In this document: one piece after another, positions 45,293 through 55,701 of the stretch
Numbering within the stretch: position 1 is the first letter of the stretch
Layout: every line of letters starts with the position of its first letter
Source: Xenopus tropicalis
Lineage: Eukaryota; Chordata; Amphibia; Anura; Pipidae
Assembly: GCF_000004195.4 (NCBI RefSeq)
Contig: NC_030677.2
Location: 67,480,222-67,544,221 of the forward strand
DNA length: 64,000 nt
Reading direction: 5' to 3'
Translations under genes and position numbers: made by a program
The notes under the pieces: generated by a model
What the model was told of the DNA's origin: nothing
Seen by the model: only the letters and a program-made list of their open reading frames with translations
Databases searched by the model: none

Positions 45293-47689
45293 TTAGATGT
45301 TGCCCTTCGTGCTCTGTAAAAAACATTACATAGAATCTCAGTCATAGCTCAAAAAAGTCACATGGCAAAAAAGTAATTGGGTGTCATTTACAAAGAAGCA
45401 GTAAGGGCTAATTACTCTATGGAGTGTGGACTATGGAACTCATGTTTAATTATATAGCAAATGGCTTGGGTGCAGCCACACAGACCAATCAACTAGACAC
45501 TAGCAAATTGTAAAACAGAGAGTAGAGTTTAAAAAAAACAAAACAAAAACAGAAGTTAAACATAAAAGTTTAAAATTTTAACACTAGCCAAGCCTCTGTT
45601 AGGGTGTTTTAATAAATTATACTTGTTTTATTACCCCAGAAAAGTCCTGCTGTGAAAAAATACACAACACTATTTACATTTTCCCATGCCGCGTCCTCTT
45701 GCGAATCTCGCAAGAGCCAGAAGCCAAGACAAACAAACAAAAATTGTGTTTTATTGGATCACACATGCTGTTATGTGTTGCTTCTGCAAACATGCAGTGA
45801 CAACAATAACACTGTACAAGCTATATTTTGGGGAAAAAATCCTCATTCAGTGTGCCGAGAACCCATCTGGACGAGCAAGTCCACATGTTTCTAATATATA
45901 TATACCGTCCTTAATGGGAAAGTTATATGAAGTATAAGATTTCCATTGTGGACTGACATTCCATGTCTCACATTCTGAGATCTTTCAGCCAGGTAATTGC
46001 TTGAACAGAGATTCTGGAAATAGAATTTTATGGTGGCTGAAGCGTCTCATCTACCCAGTCAACCTCTACTTGTTTCTCCTCTGTTAGCAAGTGCACAAAC
46101 CAACAACATAAGCATAGGTTTTTTTTTTTGGTTTTTTTTTAAACAGCTTTAAAGATGGTTTAATTAGCCAATAATTAATTCCAAGAGTGCATGTTTAGTG
46201 CCCATCGACACAAGTCATAAATAACAACTAAAGCTTAAAACATAAGATGAAAGACTTCCTTAGCATATCCCCTATATAAAATTAGAACATCTCCTCAATG
46301 GGGAAATATAGAGTTGGTATGGTGTTCTGAAAAAGTACTCTGAGATGCATTCATTTAGCTTTCAGGCAGCTGGCAAGGAGGTGACTTCAAAGAATCAAAG
46401 GCTTTGAAGGGTAATAGCAGAGATAGTGTGCTATTATATGTTTTTTCTGTGGATTAAAGATGGAACACATTTGATATGCTTTTTGAACATATCTTTGATA
46501 AGAATGAGTATTTAACATTTCTTTCAATTTAAGACATAATAAACCTTGCTCCCTAAAAGACTAAGACATGGTGCACCTATTTTATTTATTTATTTTTTTA
46601 CTGAAACTAAGATATTTGAAAGAGTATTCTTAAAGAATCCTGACAAAGCAATAAAAGTTAAGAAATAAAATAAATGTTTCATTACATCCTCAATTAGCAA
46701 AAGTATCACAGCACATGTCTGTCTGCCCAAAGAATTTCCAAAATCTAGCCTTTAACTCAAAGCAGATGCTTAGGTTGAGCATAATCAGATCATCACCATA
46801 TTACTGCATTTTGTTTCTGTTGCCTTTGGCAACTAAAAGAATTGTATTCCGTTGTTAAATAAAAATGTATTAAAGCAATTTAAGTATACTGCTTGATCTA
46901 AGAAGTTCCCCACTGCTTAAAGCTGCATTCTTGCTGCTAATAGAGCACCATGGTAAGGTAGTTTAGGGGCACAATGGTGGATCTAAGACTTAGTAAAAAC
47001 AAGAGAAGAGTTTTGTTTTCCCTTTAAGGAATTAATTTGGTCACAGCTAGTTTGCACCAGCAGTGATTGCTGTCCATAGGATGAAAATATAGCAGACTAG
47101 CTGCATTGGTGGTAGCATATTCCCTGTTTCCCTGCTTCCTATACATTTATTACATGACTTGCTTTTATTACCAAGAAGCTAAAGTAGTTATTCATGGTGA
47201 TAATCACAGATAAAGAAACAAGAGTTATTCTAAAGTTGGCTGTTAGTATGGGAAATCTGGGGTATTGTAAAGCACAGTGTGAAGAACACTCGCTGAAACC
47301 CAATAGCTCTACTTTGTTTGCTTGTTTTGTGTGCAATAGATCTGAGCTTGGTAACGGACACAGGAGAGATTAGAACTGGTTCCTGTGTCATGTCAAAATA
47401 ATCCTATGACTTCCTCACTCAAAACTGTTGGAATCTGGACACATATTCAGATGGTGACAGCTTTCACTTAACTGCACAATCATGGAAGGATTGAAAACCA
47501 TACCTACGTGTGCTCACCGTTTGACTTTGAGACTCATTCTTTTGACCACAATCGTAGAGTTTCAGAAGGTATGGCCAAATTCTAAGGATCATACAGTTTA
47601 GATTCACATATCATCAGCACTGTTATACAGCTACTTGATCAGTCTAAAGTTACTGGACTGAATAACCGGTACATTCTCCCACCCCAGGG
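45293..47689. other. Non-coding sequence
   Basis: It includes a 9-bp perfect hairpin CTCTTGCGA/TCGCAAGAG near 45697-45717 and a long T-rich tract at 46118-46140. CCCTTTAA at about 47020 could be a decayed T2 right end without a partner. The stacked 80- and 83-codon frames at 45652-45937 have no domain. Confidence 0.45.
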
Positions 47690-47822
47690 GCCCTGCAGGT
47701 GCCCGGGCCCCCCCACCCGACGTCCTCTCCCGACGCGTCGGAGCTGTCGGGCAGGGGGGGCGCGGCCAAGGGTCGGGTCTGGGCCGCCGGGGCCCACCAC
47801 AGGCGGCCCAGTCTGACCCTGC
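47690..47822. mobile_element. GC- and CpG-rich repeat block (GGGCCGCC...GGCCCAGTCTGAC)
   Basis: About 130 bp of very GC-rich sequence, with runs of C and G and many CpGs, in strongly AT-rich surroundings. The wording CTGGGCCGCCGGGGCCCACC and GGCGGCCCAGTCTGAC is familiar from a Xenopus element ending in GTCAGACTGGGCC. A diverged relative is at 51388-51596. It sits directly against the next element. Minus frames 47631-47871 come from this composition. A promoter CpG island is unlikely: it is far too short. Confidence 0.55.
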
Positions 47823-48219
47823 TCCCAACTGTCTTGATTTTCGCGGGCCAGTCCCTCTTTTGACAGCTCAACTCAACCCGCAGTCCCGGATTCTTACTGA
47901 AAAGTCCCTCATTTCCCTTTGATCTCCTGTACTCAAGCTAAAAAAGATACAAATTTAGTTAAAAGTAGCTTTTGGCAGAGAGCCCCGAAATCTTAACAAG
48001 CATCACCTGCACTTAGAAACATTGTTTCTCGCTTTTAATTAAATAAGTGGGCTTTTGGCAGAGAGCCCAGAAATTTAACAAGCCACATCTGCACTGAGAT
48101 ACAATTGTAACTAATAACCTAAACAGGTCTAAACAGGTGTGTTCAAACTTTAAATAACCTGCCAAATTTAGTCAAATAGGAGTGGTATTTAGGGCGTGGT
48201 CGAAAAATGGGAGGTATGT
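47820..48219 (-). mobile_element. GCATACCTCCCAAC-ended element, left tip truncated
   Basis: It keeps CTCCCAACTGTC, TTTTCGCGGGCCAGTCCCTC, CAGTCCCGGATTCTTACTG, AAAAGTCCCTCATTTCCC, TTTGGCAGAGAGCCC (twice, near 47971 and 48054) and the right end AAATGGGAGGTATG. It is the inverse of the copy at 61868-62175. The repeated TTTGGCAGAGAGCCC blocks indicate an internal tandem duplication of about 83 bp. Confidence 0.8.
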
Positions 48220-48770
48220 TGCTGATTTGTTGCTATTAGCAACTGCCCTTCTTCCCCAGTGTAACATATTGCTGCTCCAGAAAACTGCTCATGTGACAAA
48301 GTTTTAAAAGACTGTACTTTCATTTAAAAATAACTTAAATTAACTTTATTTAAAAATTTACCTTAGTCACAACTGTTTGATAAACCAAACTGTTCAGGCT
48401 TACCACTGGCAACTAATCTCCCTTATGCCATGGATCTTAAACTTGAGTAGCAATTTCCTAATTTGGATGCAGTCTTTTGGCTGTGAGCAGCTGGGGAATT
48501 TGAGTACTAACCCCAACTACCTGCCCCCTCAGGTTCTAGACAGTGAGAAACAATAGAGAATGTAATCACCAAGTACAGTCTGTAACTCCCAGTCGCCCAG
48601 ACTCACCAAACTACCAAATACTAGTAGATGCCTCCTGTAAGCTGATAGTGTGCTTAGAGGCTACCTAATAGCCAATCTTAAAAAGCACCATTTAAAGTAA
48701 AGTAAAACTTGGTTAACTATAGTGTTTTAAGGTAGTGTAATAATAGTAAAAGCAAAGTCTTTAAAGGCAT
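48220..48770. other. Non-coding sequence, nothing recognised
   Basis: AT-rich spacer between two mobile elements. No gene or repeat was identified. Confidence 0.5.
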
Positions 48771-49232
48771 AGTTCAGTGTAAAAATTAAACTAAGTAAAA
48801 TAAAAAATGTTTTTTAATATAGTTAGTAATCCAAAAAGGTAATCTATAAAGGCTGGATTGAACAGATGTCTAACATAATGGCCAGAACACTACTTCCTCT
48901 TTTACAGCTTCCTAAGCTGTAAGCAGTCAGTAGCCAATCAGTGATTTGAGGGGGGGTGCATATGGGACATAACTGTTCAGTTAGTTTGCTTTTGAATCTG
49001 ACCTGCGTGCTCAAAAACTAACTGAATAGTTATGTACCATGTGCCCCCCCCCCCTAAAGTCGATGACTAACATGTTGGAGAGCTGAAAGCAAGAAGTAGT
49101 GTTCTGGCTATTATGTTAAACATCTTCTAACTCCAACCTTTATAGATTACATTTTTTCCTAACTATATATTTTGTGCAGTTTATCTGTTTTACCTAGTTT
49201 CATTTTTACACTGTAAAAAGCTGTTCCTTTAA
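48771..49232. mobile_element. T2/Kolobok-like palindromic MITE, full length
   Basis: It opens TTAAAGGCATAGTTCAGTG and closes with the inverse ending CTGTTCCTTTAA. The arms are long: GGCTGGATTGAACAGATGTC, TAACATAATGGCCAGAACAC and TACTTCCTC pair with GTTCTGGCTATTATGTTA and TCTAACTCCAACC. The centre contains opposed G-run and C-run segments (near 48950 and 49045) around ACATAACTGTTCAGTTAGTT. This matches a well-known TTAA-flanked Xenopus family. Confidence 0.9.
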
Positions 49233-49270
49233 GGTTGTGATTGCACTACAATATATACATATATATATAT

Positions 49271-49414
49271 ATATCCAAAAAAGACCAGCAACACCGAGTT
49301 ATATTCCAAAAACAGTCAACTGTGTATTAAAAACGCTTGGCTGTTCATGCGTTTTTAATACACAATTGACTGTTTTTGGAATATAACTCAGTGTTGCTGG
49401 TCTTTTTTGGATAT
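49271..49414. repeat. Near-perfect inverted repeat, 66-bp arms, 12-base loop
   Basis: The left arm 49271-49336 runs ATATCCAAAAAAGACCAGCA to TGTGTATTAAAAACGC. The right arm 49349-49414 is its inverse with only about two mismatches (CACCGAG/CACTGAG and CAACTG/CAATTG). The loop is TTGGCTGTTCAT. It is embedded in TA-rich simple sequence, which suits a TA-targeting MITE. It would form a very stable hairpin. Confidence 0.93.
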
Positions 49415-49473
49415 TTAAATCACTTACCTTGCACCCGAGCTAAGAGCTGAAGCAGAGTGCCACCCTGGGTTTG

Positions 49474-49474
<1 letters not shown>

Positions 49475-49510
<36 letters not shown>
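49475..49510. repeat. (TA)n microsatellite
   Basis: About 17 TA repeats. A shorter TATATACATATATA tract lies at 49250-49274, just before the hairpin. Confidence 0.95.
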
Positions 49511-49512
<2 letters not shown>

Positions 49513-50333
49513 CAGAAAGGTTTTATATAGTAACCTGGTTCTGTTCTTAATAACTTACACCAGTAATTTTAACTGTGCTGTTCAGAACTAAATTTTAGAC
49601 TGTGCAGTGTATGTATATGAAAAGAAATGAAGAGCAGTCAGAGCACAAAGACATTTTGCTTAGTATGAAATTATTGTCAGCATTTCAATGCATGTACTGA
49701 ATTACTGTTTTATTTACTTTTAGTTTAATGCCTTCCTGCAGGGTGACACTAGGGAACATCCGGTTTAGCTCTCCACCTCATTCTGTGGCTTAGCTGCAAG
49801 CAATCTTTGCTTCTTCTGGGGGAAGTGCCAAGCTTTTCAGTATGCCCTGAGCTGGTTTTCGGAAGTTGCCAGAAAGAATATTTAGAAAGGAACATGCCAG
49901 CTGCCCTTGTATCTCAGACTATGTGAATATGATACTGTCAAGCCAACACATCCCATATCAGATAATCAATTAGCAGTAGAAAAAACCTGGATGTTGGCGC
50001 TGGCCCTGAAGCATATTAGTGATAGCGATGTTATTAATACCATGCTGTACTTTATCAGAGGGGTGGCCAGCAGCACTCCAGCTCTTAGTACAGTAACTCA
50101 GGCAGGTCAGAGGGCAGACGTACACATTTATTCTGACATTCCAAGCAGACAGGGCTGCCCATTCATTTATCTGCTGCATGCCCTCCATTTTTTGCAGCTG
50201 CACAAAGCAAAATGCCAAACAGTGCAGCTAAAGTAATTGATTACTATGCATATTATATATATATACACATACTGTACAGATGGTATATTATTCACTATAC
50301 ATATATACAGTGTATAACAATGTTATACTAATC
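49511..50333. other. Unique-looking sequence, candidate conserved segment
   Basis: No repeat recognised. About 49640-50250 has balanced composition and words such as TCAGATAATCAATTAGCA, AATTATTGTCAGCATTTC and GTAATTGATTACTATGCATA. A 109-codon plus frame (49907-50236) and an 82-codon minus frame overlap it. Neither shows a domain. Confidence 0.45.
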
Positions 50334-50478
50334 CAGTGCTGTTCAACTGTCCTATTCTCCACACCTTGGGCCAGACACCCAATATATCTAAGTCTATGGA
50401 GCCCCTACCGGTCTGGGGCCAAAAAAAATCTTTGGAAGACATCAGCAAGCCAGCAGGCTTTGAGTTGGAATAGCACTT
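50334..50478. mobile_element. hAT-like element remnant
   Basis: Left end CAGTGCTGTTCAACTGTCC and right end AGTTGGAATAGCACTTG are diverged versions of the CAGTGCTGTCCAACT termini of 29332-30525. The interior (CACCTTGGGCCAGACACCC, CCCCTACCGGTCTGGGGCC) is a different, shorter variant. No target duplication is visible. Confidence 0.6.
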
Positions 50479-51387
50479 GACAACAATGCTTTTAAATCAC
50501 AATCATTACTAAACATATTTGTAGCTGCAAAGCAAGTACATTAATATACAGTATGTAAAGTGTATTTCGGTCATATACAGTACTGAATCTGTGCCAGTGG
50601 AATGTATTATTTAACCTAAATAATAGCTTGGAAACATCTGTTTTGTTGTTGCTTGAATGATTTCAGGTATTTATTTTGCTGTCAGCAAATGTTTATTGAC
50701 TGTGCATTTCAACGCAGTTTTAAATTATTATGCAAATAAGCAGAGATCCTACAATTACATATTTTATAGTGAGGCACAAATCCCCCCAAGGCAGTGCAAT
50801 CATGCAGTCATTAGAAAGAATACTTGTAATTGCTTCCTTACTGAGTTCATGTACACAGGCTATAGAAAGTCATAGAAGCAGCATAAGCGACATACAGTGA
50901 GTTTATGTGTGGGCAATTTGTATCATTAATATGATGCATTTCCCAATATTTTAATAAAGTAGGTTCTTATGTATGGGTGCTAAGACTATAAACCAGTTGC
51001 TCCTATACCTATATATCAAAGATCTTATTGTGAAACTCCAGCTATATCTCCATAATGTTGCAGTGTATGGAATCGCTTGCAGTAATAAAAAAGCAAGCTT
51101 GTAGGACCATTGAGAAATGAATAATTATTTAAGGCCAATACAAAGCAGAACTGTGGCCAAAGCCCACCCAGAAGCATGTGTACTCGAAAGGAAGGGTGCA
51201 ATTACAGGAATTACAAAGGGAAGGAAGGCACAGGGAACAGTAGGGGGAAAGAGGAAGGGTGGAAGAATGGGACAAAAGGCTAGGTGGAAGGTGAAAGGAT
51301 AAATGGAAATATTGTGTGTCAAAGACTTTGAATTAAGATAGCAGGCAGCACAGAAATGGGCAGTAAAAGGACAAGGCTTAGGCTAGC
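50479..51387. other. Non-coding sequence
   Basis: Contains a candidate conserved segment near 50650-50890 with an octamer ATGCAAAT. A purine-rich stretch with many GGAAGG words lies at about 51180-51310, giving the antisense 61- and 65-codon frames. No gene. Confidence 0.45.
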
Positions 51388-51596
51388 TTTGGACTGGGCC
51401 TCTTAGGGTTCAGTAGAGAACATGACACTCTGGTCCCGCTCTCACAGCAATTAAATATAGACTGTGCCAAACGGTATAGATTTTTTTATAGGCCCATGTT
51501 GAAAATAAGAATTGGCCGATGGGAACTTTTTAAGGCTAGGGCTTAGTAAGGGCTTATAGGGGGATTCTTTGGTACTCTGATAGGCCCACCCTGGGA
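51388..51596. mobile_element. Decayed GGACTGGGCC-ended element
   Basis: TTTGGACTGGGCC at the left and GATAGGCCCACCCTGGG at the right are the termini of a frog repeat related to the GC-rich block at 47690. The inside has TATAGGCCCATGTTGAAAAT. It is strongly diverged. Confidence 0.4.
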
Positions 51597-52017
51597 AAGT
51601 CAGATATTTGCCAATGGCTGGAGCATGTGCTAAGTATGGGGTGGGTGAATGTTTTACTGTAGGGTACCTCCAGATACCATCCTGTGATAAGATGAAATCT
51701 GCATTACCTTGTATCAGTAATGCTTATATGCAGAGTGCAGAAGAGGGAAAATATAGATATGTATAGCCAGGGAATATGCACTTATATCTGTTTTGCAGCT
51801 GATCTGTTATGTATTTTTCCTTCAAATATATCCATTTTAGAAAACAGCTTAGTTATTTAGGCACCACATGTGGTTGTTTATCATTTACGTTTAAACCGCA
51901 GGCATTAAGCATTTTGAAATATGAAAATAGAATACTTTATCAGATTAAGTTTTACATTATGGTATGCAATGCTCTCATGCTGTCACTAATCATAAAGTAC
52001 CTGGAATTGTTAAATGT
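51597..52017. other. Non-coding sequence, nothing recognised
   Basis: AT-rich. The 77-codon frame 51809-52042 has no domain. Confidence 0.5.
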
Positions 52018-52416
52018 TCTTATCCAAAAAGCTCCAAATTAAGTTTTTGATATTAATTTGAAATTTGGCTGACTAATTGAAAACAAAGGGAGTATGTGAT
52101 TTCACTGTCGTCAAGTCAACTTTTCATGTTTTTAATGGTTTACATTTTGAATTTTTTTCTTAAATAAGTGCAAACTTGAGTTTTTCATATTTTTTCAAAT
52201 TCTACCAAAAACTTTAAATCTATTTTAAACAATTTGTTTTATTTTTTAGTTTCCTTTTTCTCTGCTGAAGGTAATTTGTACTAAGTAATGGTAGTAACTA
52301 AGCTGCACGAATACATATTGGTGACAAAACAATTCTGTTAAAGTCTGGTGATCCAAATCACTGAAAACCCCAGGCCTTAAGCATTCTGGATAACAAATCA
52401 TATCCCATATCTTTAC
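52018..52416 (-). mobile_element. TACAGGTATGGGACC-family MITE, interrupted
   Basis: CTTATCCAAAAAGCTCCAAA at the left; GTTTCCTTTTTCTCTGCTGA, GGTAACTAAGCTGCACG-like wording, CATATTGGTGACAAAACAAT, GAAAACCCCAGGCC and CATTCTGGATAACAAATCAT at the right, ending ATCCCATATCTTTAC. Between 52050 and 52235 AT-rich sequence without similarity to the family is inserted or has diverged beyond recognition. Confidence 0.7.
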
Positions 52417-52459
52417 AATTACAAATGTAACATGTTGATATTAATAACAATAACAAAAA

Positions 52460-52770
52460 TGGTGGCTAAGTGGGTAGCAGTTCTGTCCTGCAGTGTTGGG
52501 GTCCTAAATTTAGTTCTAGCTTGGACACTATCTGAAAAAAGTTTGTATGTTCTCCCTATATCTAGGTATCCTACAGATACTCAGATTTCTTCCCACATTT
52601 CAAAAACATGCAGGCAGGTTATTTGTGTCCTGGTAAAACTGACCCTGTGATAGGGAACTTAGATTGCAAGCTCCACTTGCACAGGGACTGATGTAAACAT
52701 CTCTGCTGTAGAAATGTGTCTGCGCTATAAAAATACTAGAAAAATCAATAAATATAAGAAATAGACAATG
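52460..52770 (+). mobile_element. SINE-like retroposon (or LINE 3' tail), best copy
   Basis: Order of parts: a tRNA-like head GGTGGCTAAGTGGGTAGCAG ... GGGGTCCTAAATTTAGTTC with A-box and B-box-like spacing, a middle with GTTTGTATGTTCTCCC and TTTCTTCCCACATTTC, then CATGCAGGCAGGTTATTTG, TTAGATTGCAAGCTCCACTT, ACAGGGACTGATGT and the A-rich tail GCGCTATAAAAATACTAG. This architecture is shared with 10740, 24001 and 56195. The tRNA-headed SINE reading is inference. The 72-codon frame 52432-52650 lies inside. Confidence 0.7.
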
Positions 52771-53320
52771 CAATGTTAGAAGCAAAGGAATTGGCTATTC
52801 TCTCTTGAAGGGTTGCAGACCCCTGACCTACAGTTGACTTTGCAGATGGCCTGCCAACAAACAGTGAGATGAACCATCCCTGTCATATCACTAACATGTT
52901 TAACGTGTCAGGTTTGGAAGTATTGCCAAATCCCTACTGTAAATGAGATGAGCTTTAATGAAGATATCAACAGGAGGGATTATTAAAATGCCTGGGAGTA
53001 ATCACTCTGCAAGATGATTAAATAAACATATGTTATAAAATGTCTTGCTAAATATTAATATTTCAGTGGCTCGTGCGTGATAAAAACCCATTTAACAACT
53101 AAGCCTATGTTTATTTATTGGTGTGGCACCGACAGGTTACTCTGGATTTTACATGTTTAGATAACAGTAGGGTATCCTTCATATCTAGTTAATGTTAGCT
53201 CGCATTTTTCCACATTCTGCTCAGCATAGCTCCAGAAAGGCCAATGCCATCACTGTCAATAGATGTTATAAGGCAAAAGTTACACTATTACTGGATCCCC
53301 TTGCTTGAGACCCGAAACAA
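52771..53320. other. Non-coding sequence
   Basis: No repeat named. About 52950-53120 resembles conserved non-coding sequence. Confidence 0.45.
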
Positions 53321-53520
53321 AGTAGCAAGTCTGACTCCTTGTCAGCAGGATGGCTGCTCGGCTGATTTGCAAACAATTGTAACAACACACACAGCTCCTA
53401 GGTGCAGCTGCTGGCTTACAAACAGAGTAACAAGTCTGTAATTCATTGGCAGCATAAAAGCTGCTAGGCAAACGTTTTGAAACTATTGTGACTACTCACA
53501 GCTCAGCTCCCAGGTAATGC
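53321..53520. repeat. Diverged tandem duplication, about 104 bp
   Basis: AGTAGCAAGTCTGACTCC (53321) and AGTAACAAGTCTGTAATTC (53425) start two copies that share in order a CAGCA...GCTGCT core, GCAAAC, AATTGTAAC/CTATTGTGAC, and CACAGCTC. The copies are old, with substitutions and a 10-15 bp size difference. Confidence 0.65.
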
Positions 53521-54007
53521 TGAAAGTTTGCAAAGGTACTAGCTGTGTGAGAGATTTGATTGAACTGGCAAGGGGGAGTGCATGCAGGGGGTTTAAGAAA
53601 CCTATGCCTGACTCTGATAGGCTGCGTGGCCAGTGCATGTTAACTCATTCCTCACCAGCCAGCTAACAACTCACCCTGCAATCCTAACAATAGAACTACA
53701 AGGAAGAGTGTATGACAGCAGATTCACTTTTCTCCAAAACACTAGTGAAAGAAAGTAGACGATCCATGCAATGTTCCCATGTCCCATATCCATAACAAGA
53801 ACTGCCAATACCAAGAAGTGCTAAAGAATAATAAATTAAGTAACAAACTGGGGAAACTGCACAGCAGACTTAGATACAGTCTATTTCTCTAACAATGGGT
53901 TCCACATAAACTATATGCAACATTTTATATTTCATAGGAGAAATAATTCGTAGTAGATAGAAGAATGGAATATAGGGCATAGAGGCAAGGCAGGCAATTA
54001 CTTCTTA
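53521..54007. other. Non-coding sequence, nothing recognised
   Basis: No gene or repeat that I can name. Confidence 0.5.
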
Positions 54008-54296
54008 GATGACACCACACTTGCTTTCTCCTCCCTACCCACTGTCTAACTGTGTAGCCACTGCATGGATATGGGCTTCAGATCCCCCATTTTCACTCAT
54101 ACAGAAGATCTGGGGTGATAAACTTGCCTTAATAACAGTCTTCACAAAATGGCACCTGCCTGCTTGCTGTGATTGTGAATTCAAAGACTGAGCAAGATTT
54201 AAATAGTTTATATAGAGTAATTAAAGTTTATTTTGCTTGACAAACACAACAGAAAAGAATTTGACATTATTTCTTAGGGTGATGGGTCCCCTTTAA
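54008..54296 (-). mobile_element. T2/Kolobok-like MITE, truncated (GGGGACCCATCACCC end)
   Basis: The right end TTAGGGTGATGGGTCCCCTTTAA is a clear T2 terminus, seen inverted. Upstream come TTTATTTTGCTTGACAAACA, TTAAATAGTTTATATAGAGT, CACAAAATGGCACCTGCC, GATAAACTTGCCTTAATAAC and ACTGTGTAGCCACTGCATGG, the ordered words of a common Xenopus element. The opposite terminus is missing. The 60-codon frame 54009-54191 lies in it. Confidence 0.82.
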
Positions 54297-55251
54297 ATGA
54301 ATGGGTCACTGTTGCTAGTTCCCTATACACATACCTTGAGTTTAAGAATTATAGACCCATTTCATTGTATAGAAGGAAACTCAGCATCCCTGGGAATTCA
54401 GGTAGCTCAGGTCTAATGTAAACTGTTATTGCTTGAAGGCGATGAAGTTTTTCTGGCTGTGTAACCACATCTGGGATAGCACTACCCTCAGCAGTAATCA
54501 GCTCATTTACCAGAAGAGTGGCTCAAGTCTTTATTTGCTAACAATGATTTGTTGTTTGAGTAGAATCTTGCCTTTCATAATATCCACAGGGCTGGAATGA
54601 GGTGGGTCAAAATCTGACTTATTTCTATAGGTGCTGCAAAAAGAAATTACTTTGAAACATATATTTTCCTAATGAACTTGGAAAATGTTACTTCTTATCT
54701 GCCCCTGAAGCTTCTCTTTTTTATAAATGGAAAAATCATTCAAAATAAAATGTGTCCTGTAATATCATGAATTGTTATAGTAAACAATATACAGATACTA
54801 CTTTAGACAGTTTATGGGTGGAGGCCCATAAATATACAATATGCACATGTAACATACTTAGAGGGATCCTGCACCTTAAAACTATTTTTGCATAAGCAAA
54901 GAAAAAATAATTATAAAGCAACTTTCCAATATACAATAAATAAAAATGGTCAATGGGTTAAAAAGTATTTGTAAAAATACTACCTGACTTTATATTTTCA
55001 TCATCATAGTGGTTCTCTGCATGTTTGAGAGAGAGAATACACAGAGCTGGCATCACCAGCATACTATAGATAGATAGATAGATAGGTATAGCTATATAGA
55101 GATATACTGTATATGCAATGCACTTTATTTTTATTAATTGCATGGTATTCATATACTGATCATTTCTGCAGCGCTTTACAGAGTTTAGCACTGCTGTCTT
55201 CCAGTGTTCCAATGCTATGGTTATTGTGGTTATTGACGAGATGCACGAAAT
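54297..55251. other. Non-coding sequence with a possible repeat fragment
   Basis: About 54880-54970 (TTTTTGCATAAGCAAAGAAA, AAAGCAACTTTCCAATATAC) resembles an internal part of a T2-type element, without ends. A (TAGA)5 tract is at 55066-55085. TTTCTGCAGCGCTTTACAGAG near 55163 resembles the tail of the retroposon at 24001. Confidence 0.4.
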
Positions 55252-55254
55252 TCA

Positions 55255-55701
55255 GGGGCACATCATGAAAACGTGAGTTCGAATCCTCAATGGGATAAAT
55301 TCGGATTGGTTACAATAATTTCTTAAGATCGCAAATATCACGAATATGCTTACGAAAAAATCATATTAGTCACAATAATATTGTATTGGCATATCCGATC
55401 GATCGTAAAATGCAGGAAAACCTTTCCGACTTTGATCCTTCTGTGCATGATTTTGGAAGCCTCCCATAGGAATCAATGGCACTATGCAGCTCCAACCTGG
55501 CCCAAGGAAAGTCACGATACCGAAGCTTGAATGAATCCGAAACTTTCGTACTCAGCACGACAATACAATTTTGGTGCACAAATTTTGTCGCAAAGTACGA
55601 AAAAGTCACGAAAAATACTAAAAAGTTGCGCAGGTACGAAAAAGTCGGCGAAAATACGCCGATCGAATGCTCGGAGCATTCGTGGATTAGTAAGTCTCCC
55701 C
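55255..55701 (-). mobile_element. Harbinger-like MITE with TCA duplication
   Basis: GGGGCACATCATGAAAACG opens and GGATTAGTAAGTCTCCCC closes it. TCA flanks both ends (55252-55254 and 55702-55704). The interior is the inverse of 1147-1455 (TTTTGGAAGCCTCCCATAGG, GCAGCTCCAACCTGGCCC), with TACGAAAAAGTC modules near the right end. Antisense frames of 128 and 78 codons (55370-55756) are artefacts. Confidence 0.8.

Noticed and set aside
47000..47030. TTTTCCCTTTAA as a T2 right end
   Set aside because: No left end or internal T2 wording was recognised upstream.
47631..47871. Possible CpG-island promoter with Pro/Arg-rich minus frames
   Set aside because: About 130 bp only, with the wording of a known type of GC-rich frog repeat and a repeat on its right side.
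52470..52520. Possible tRNA gene (A- and B-box-like words)
   Set aside because: It is the head of a dispersed SINE-like retroposon; acceptor stem pairing is absent and sister copies share the downstream body.
55255..55330. GAGTTCGAATCCTC, a tRNA B-box-like word
   Set aside because: It is inside the Harbinger-like MITE, and no cloverleaf or A box at proper spacing can be formed.
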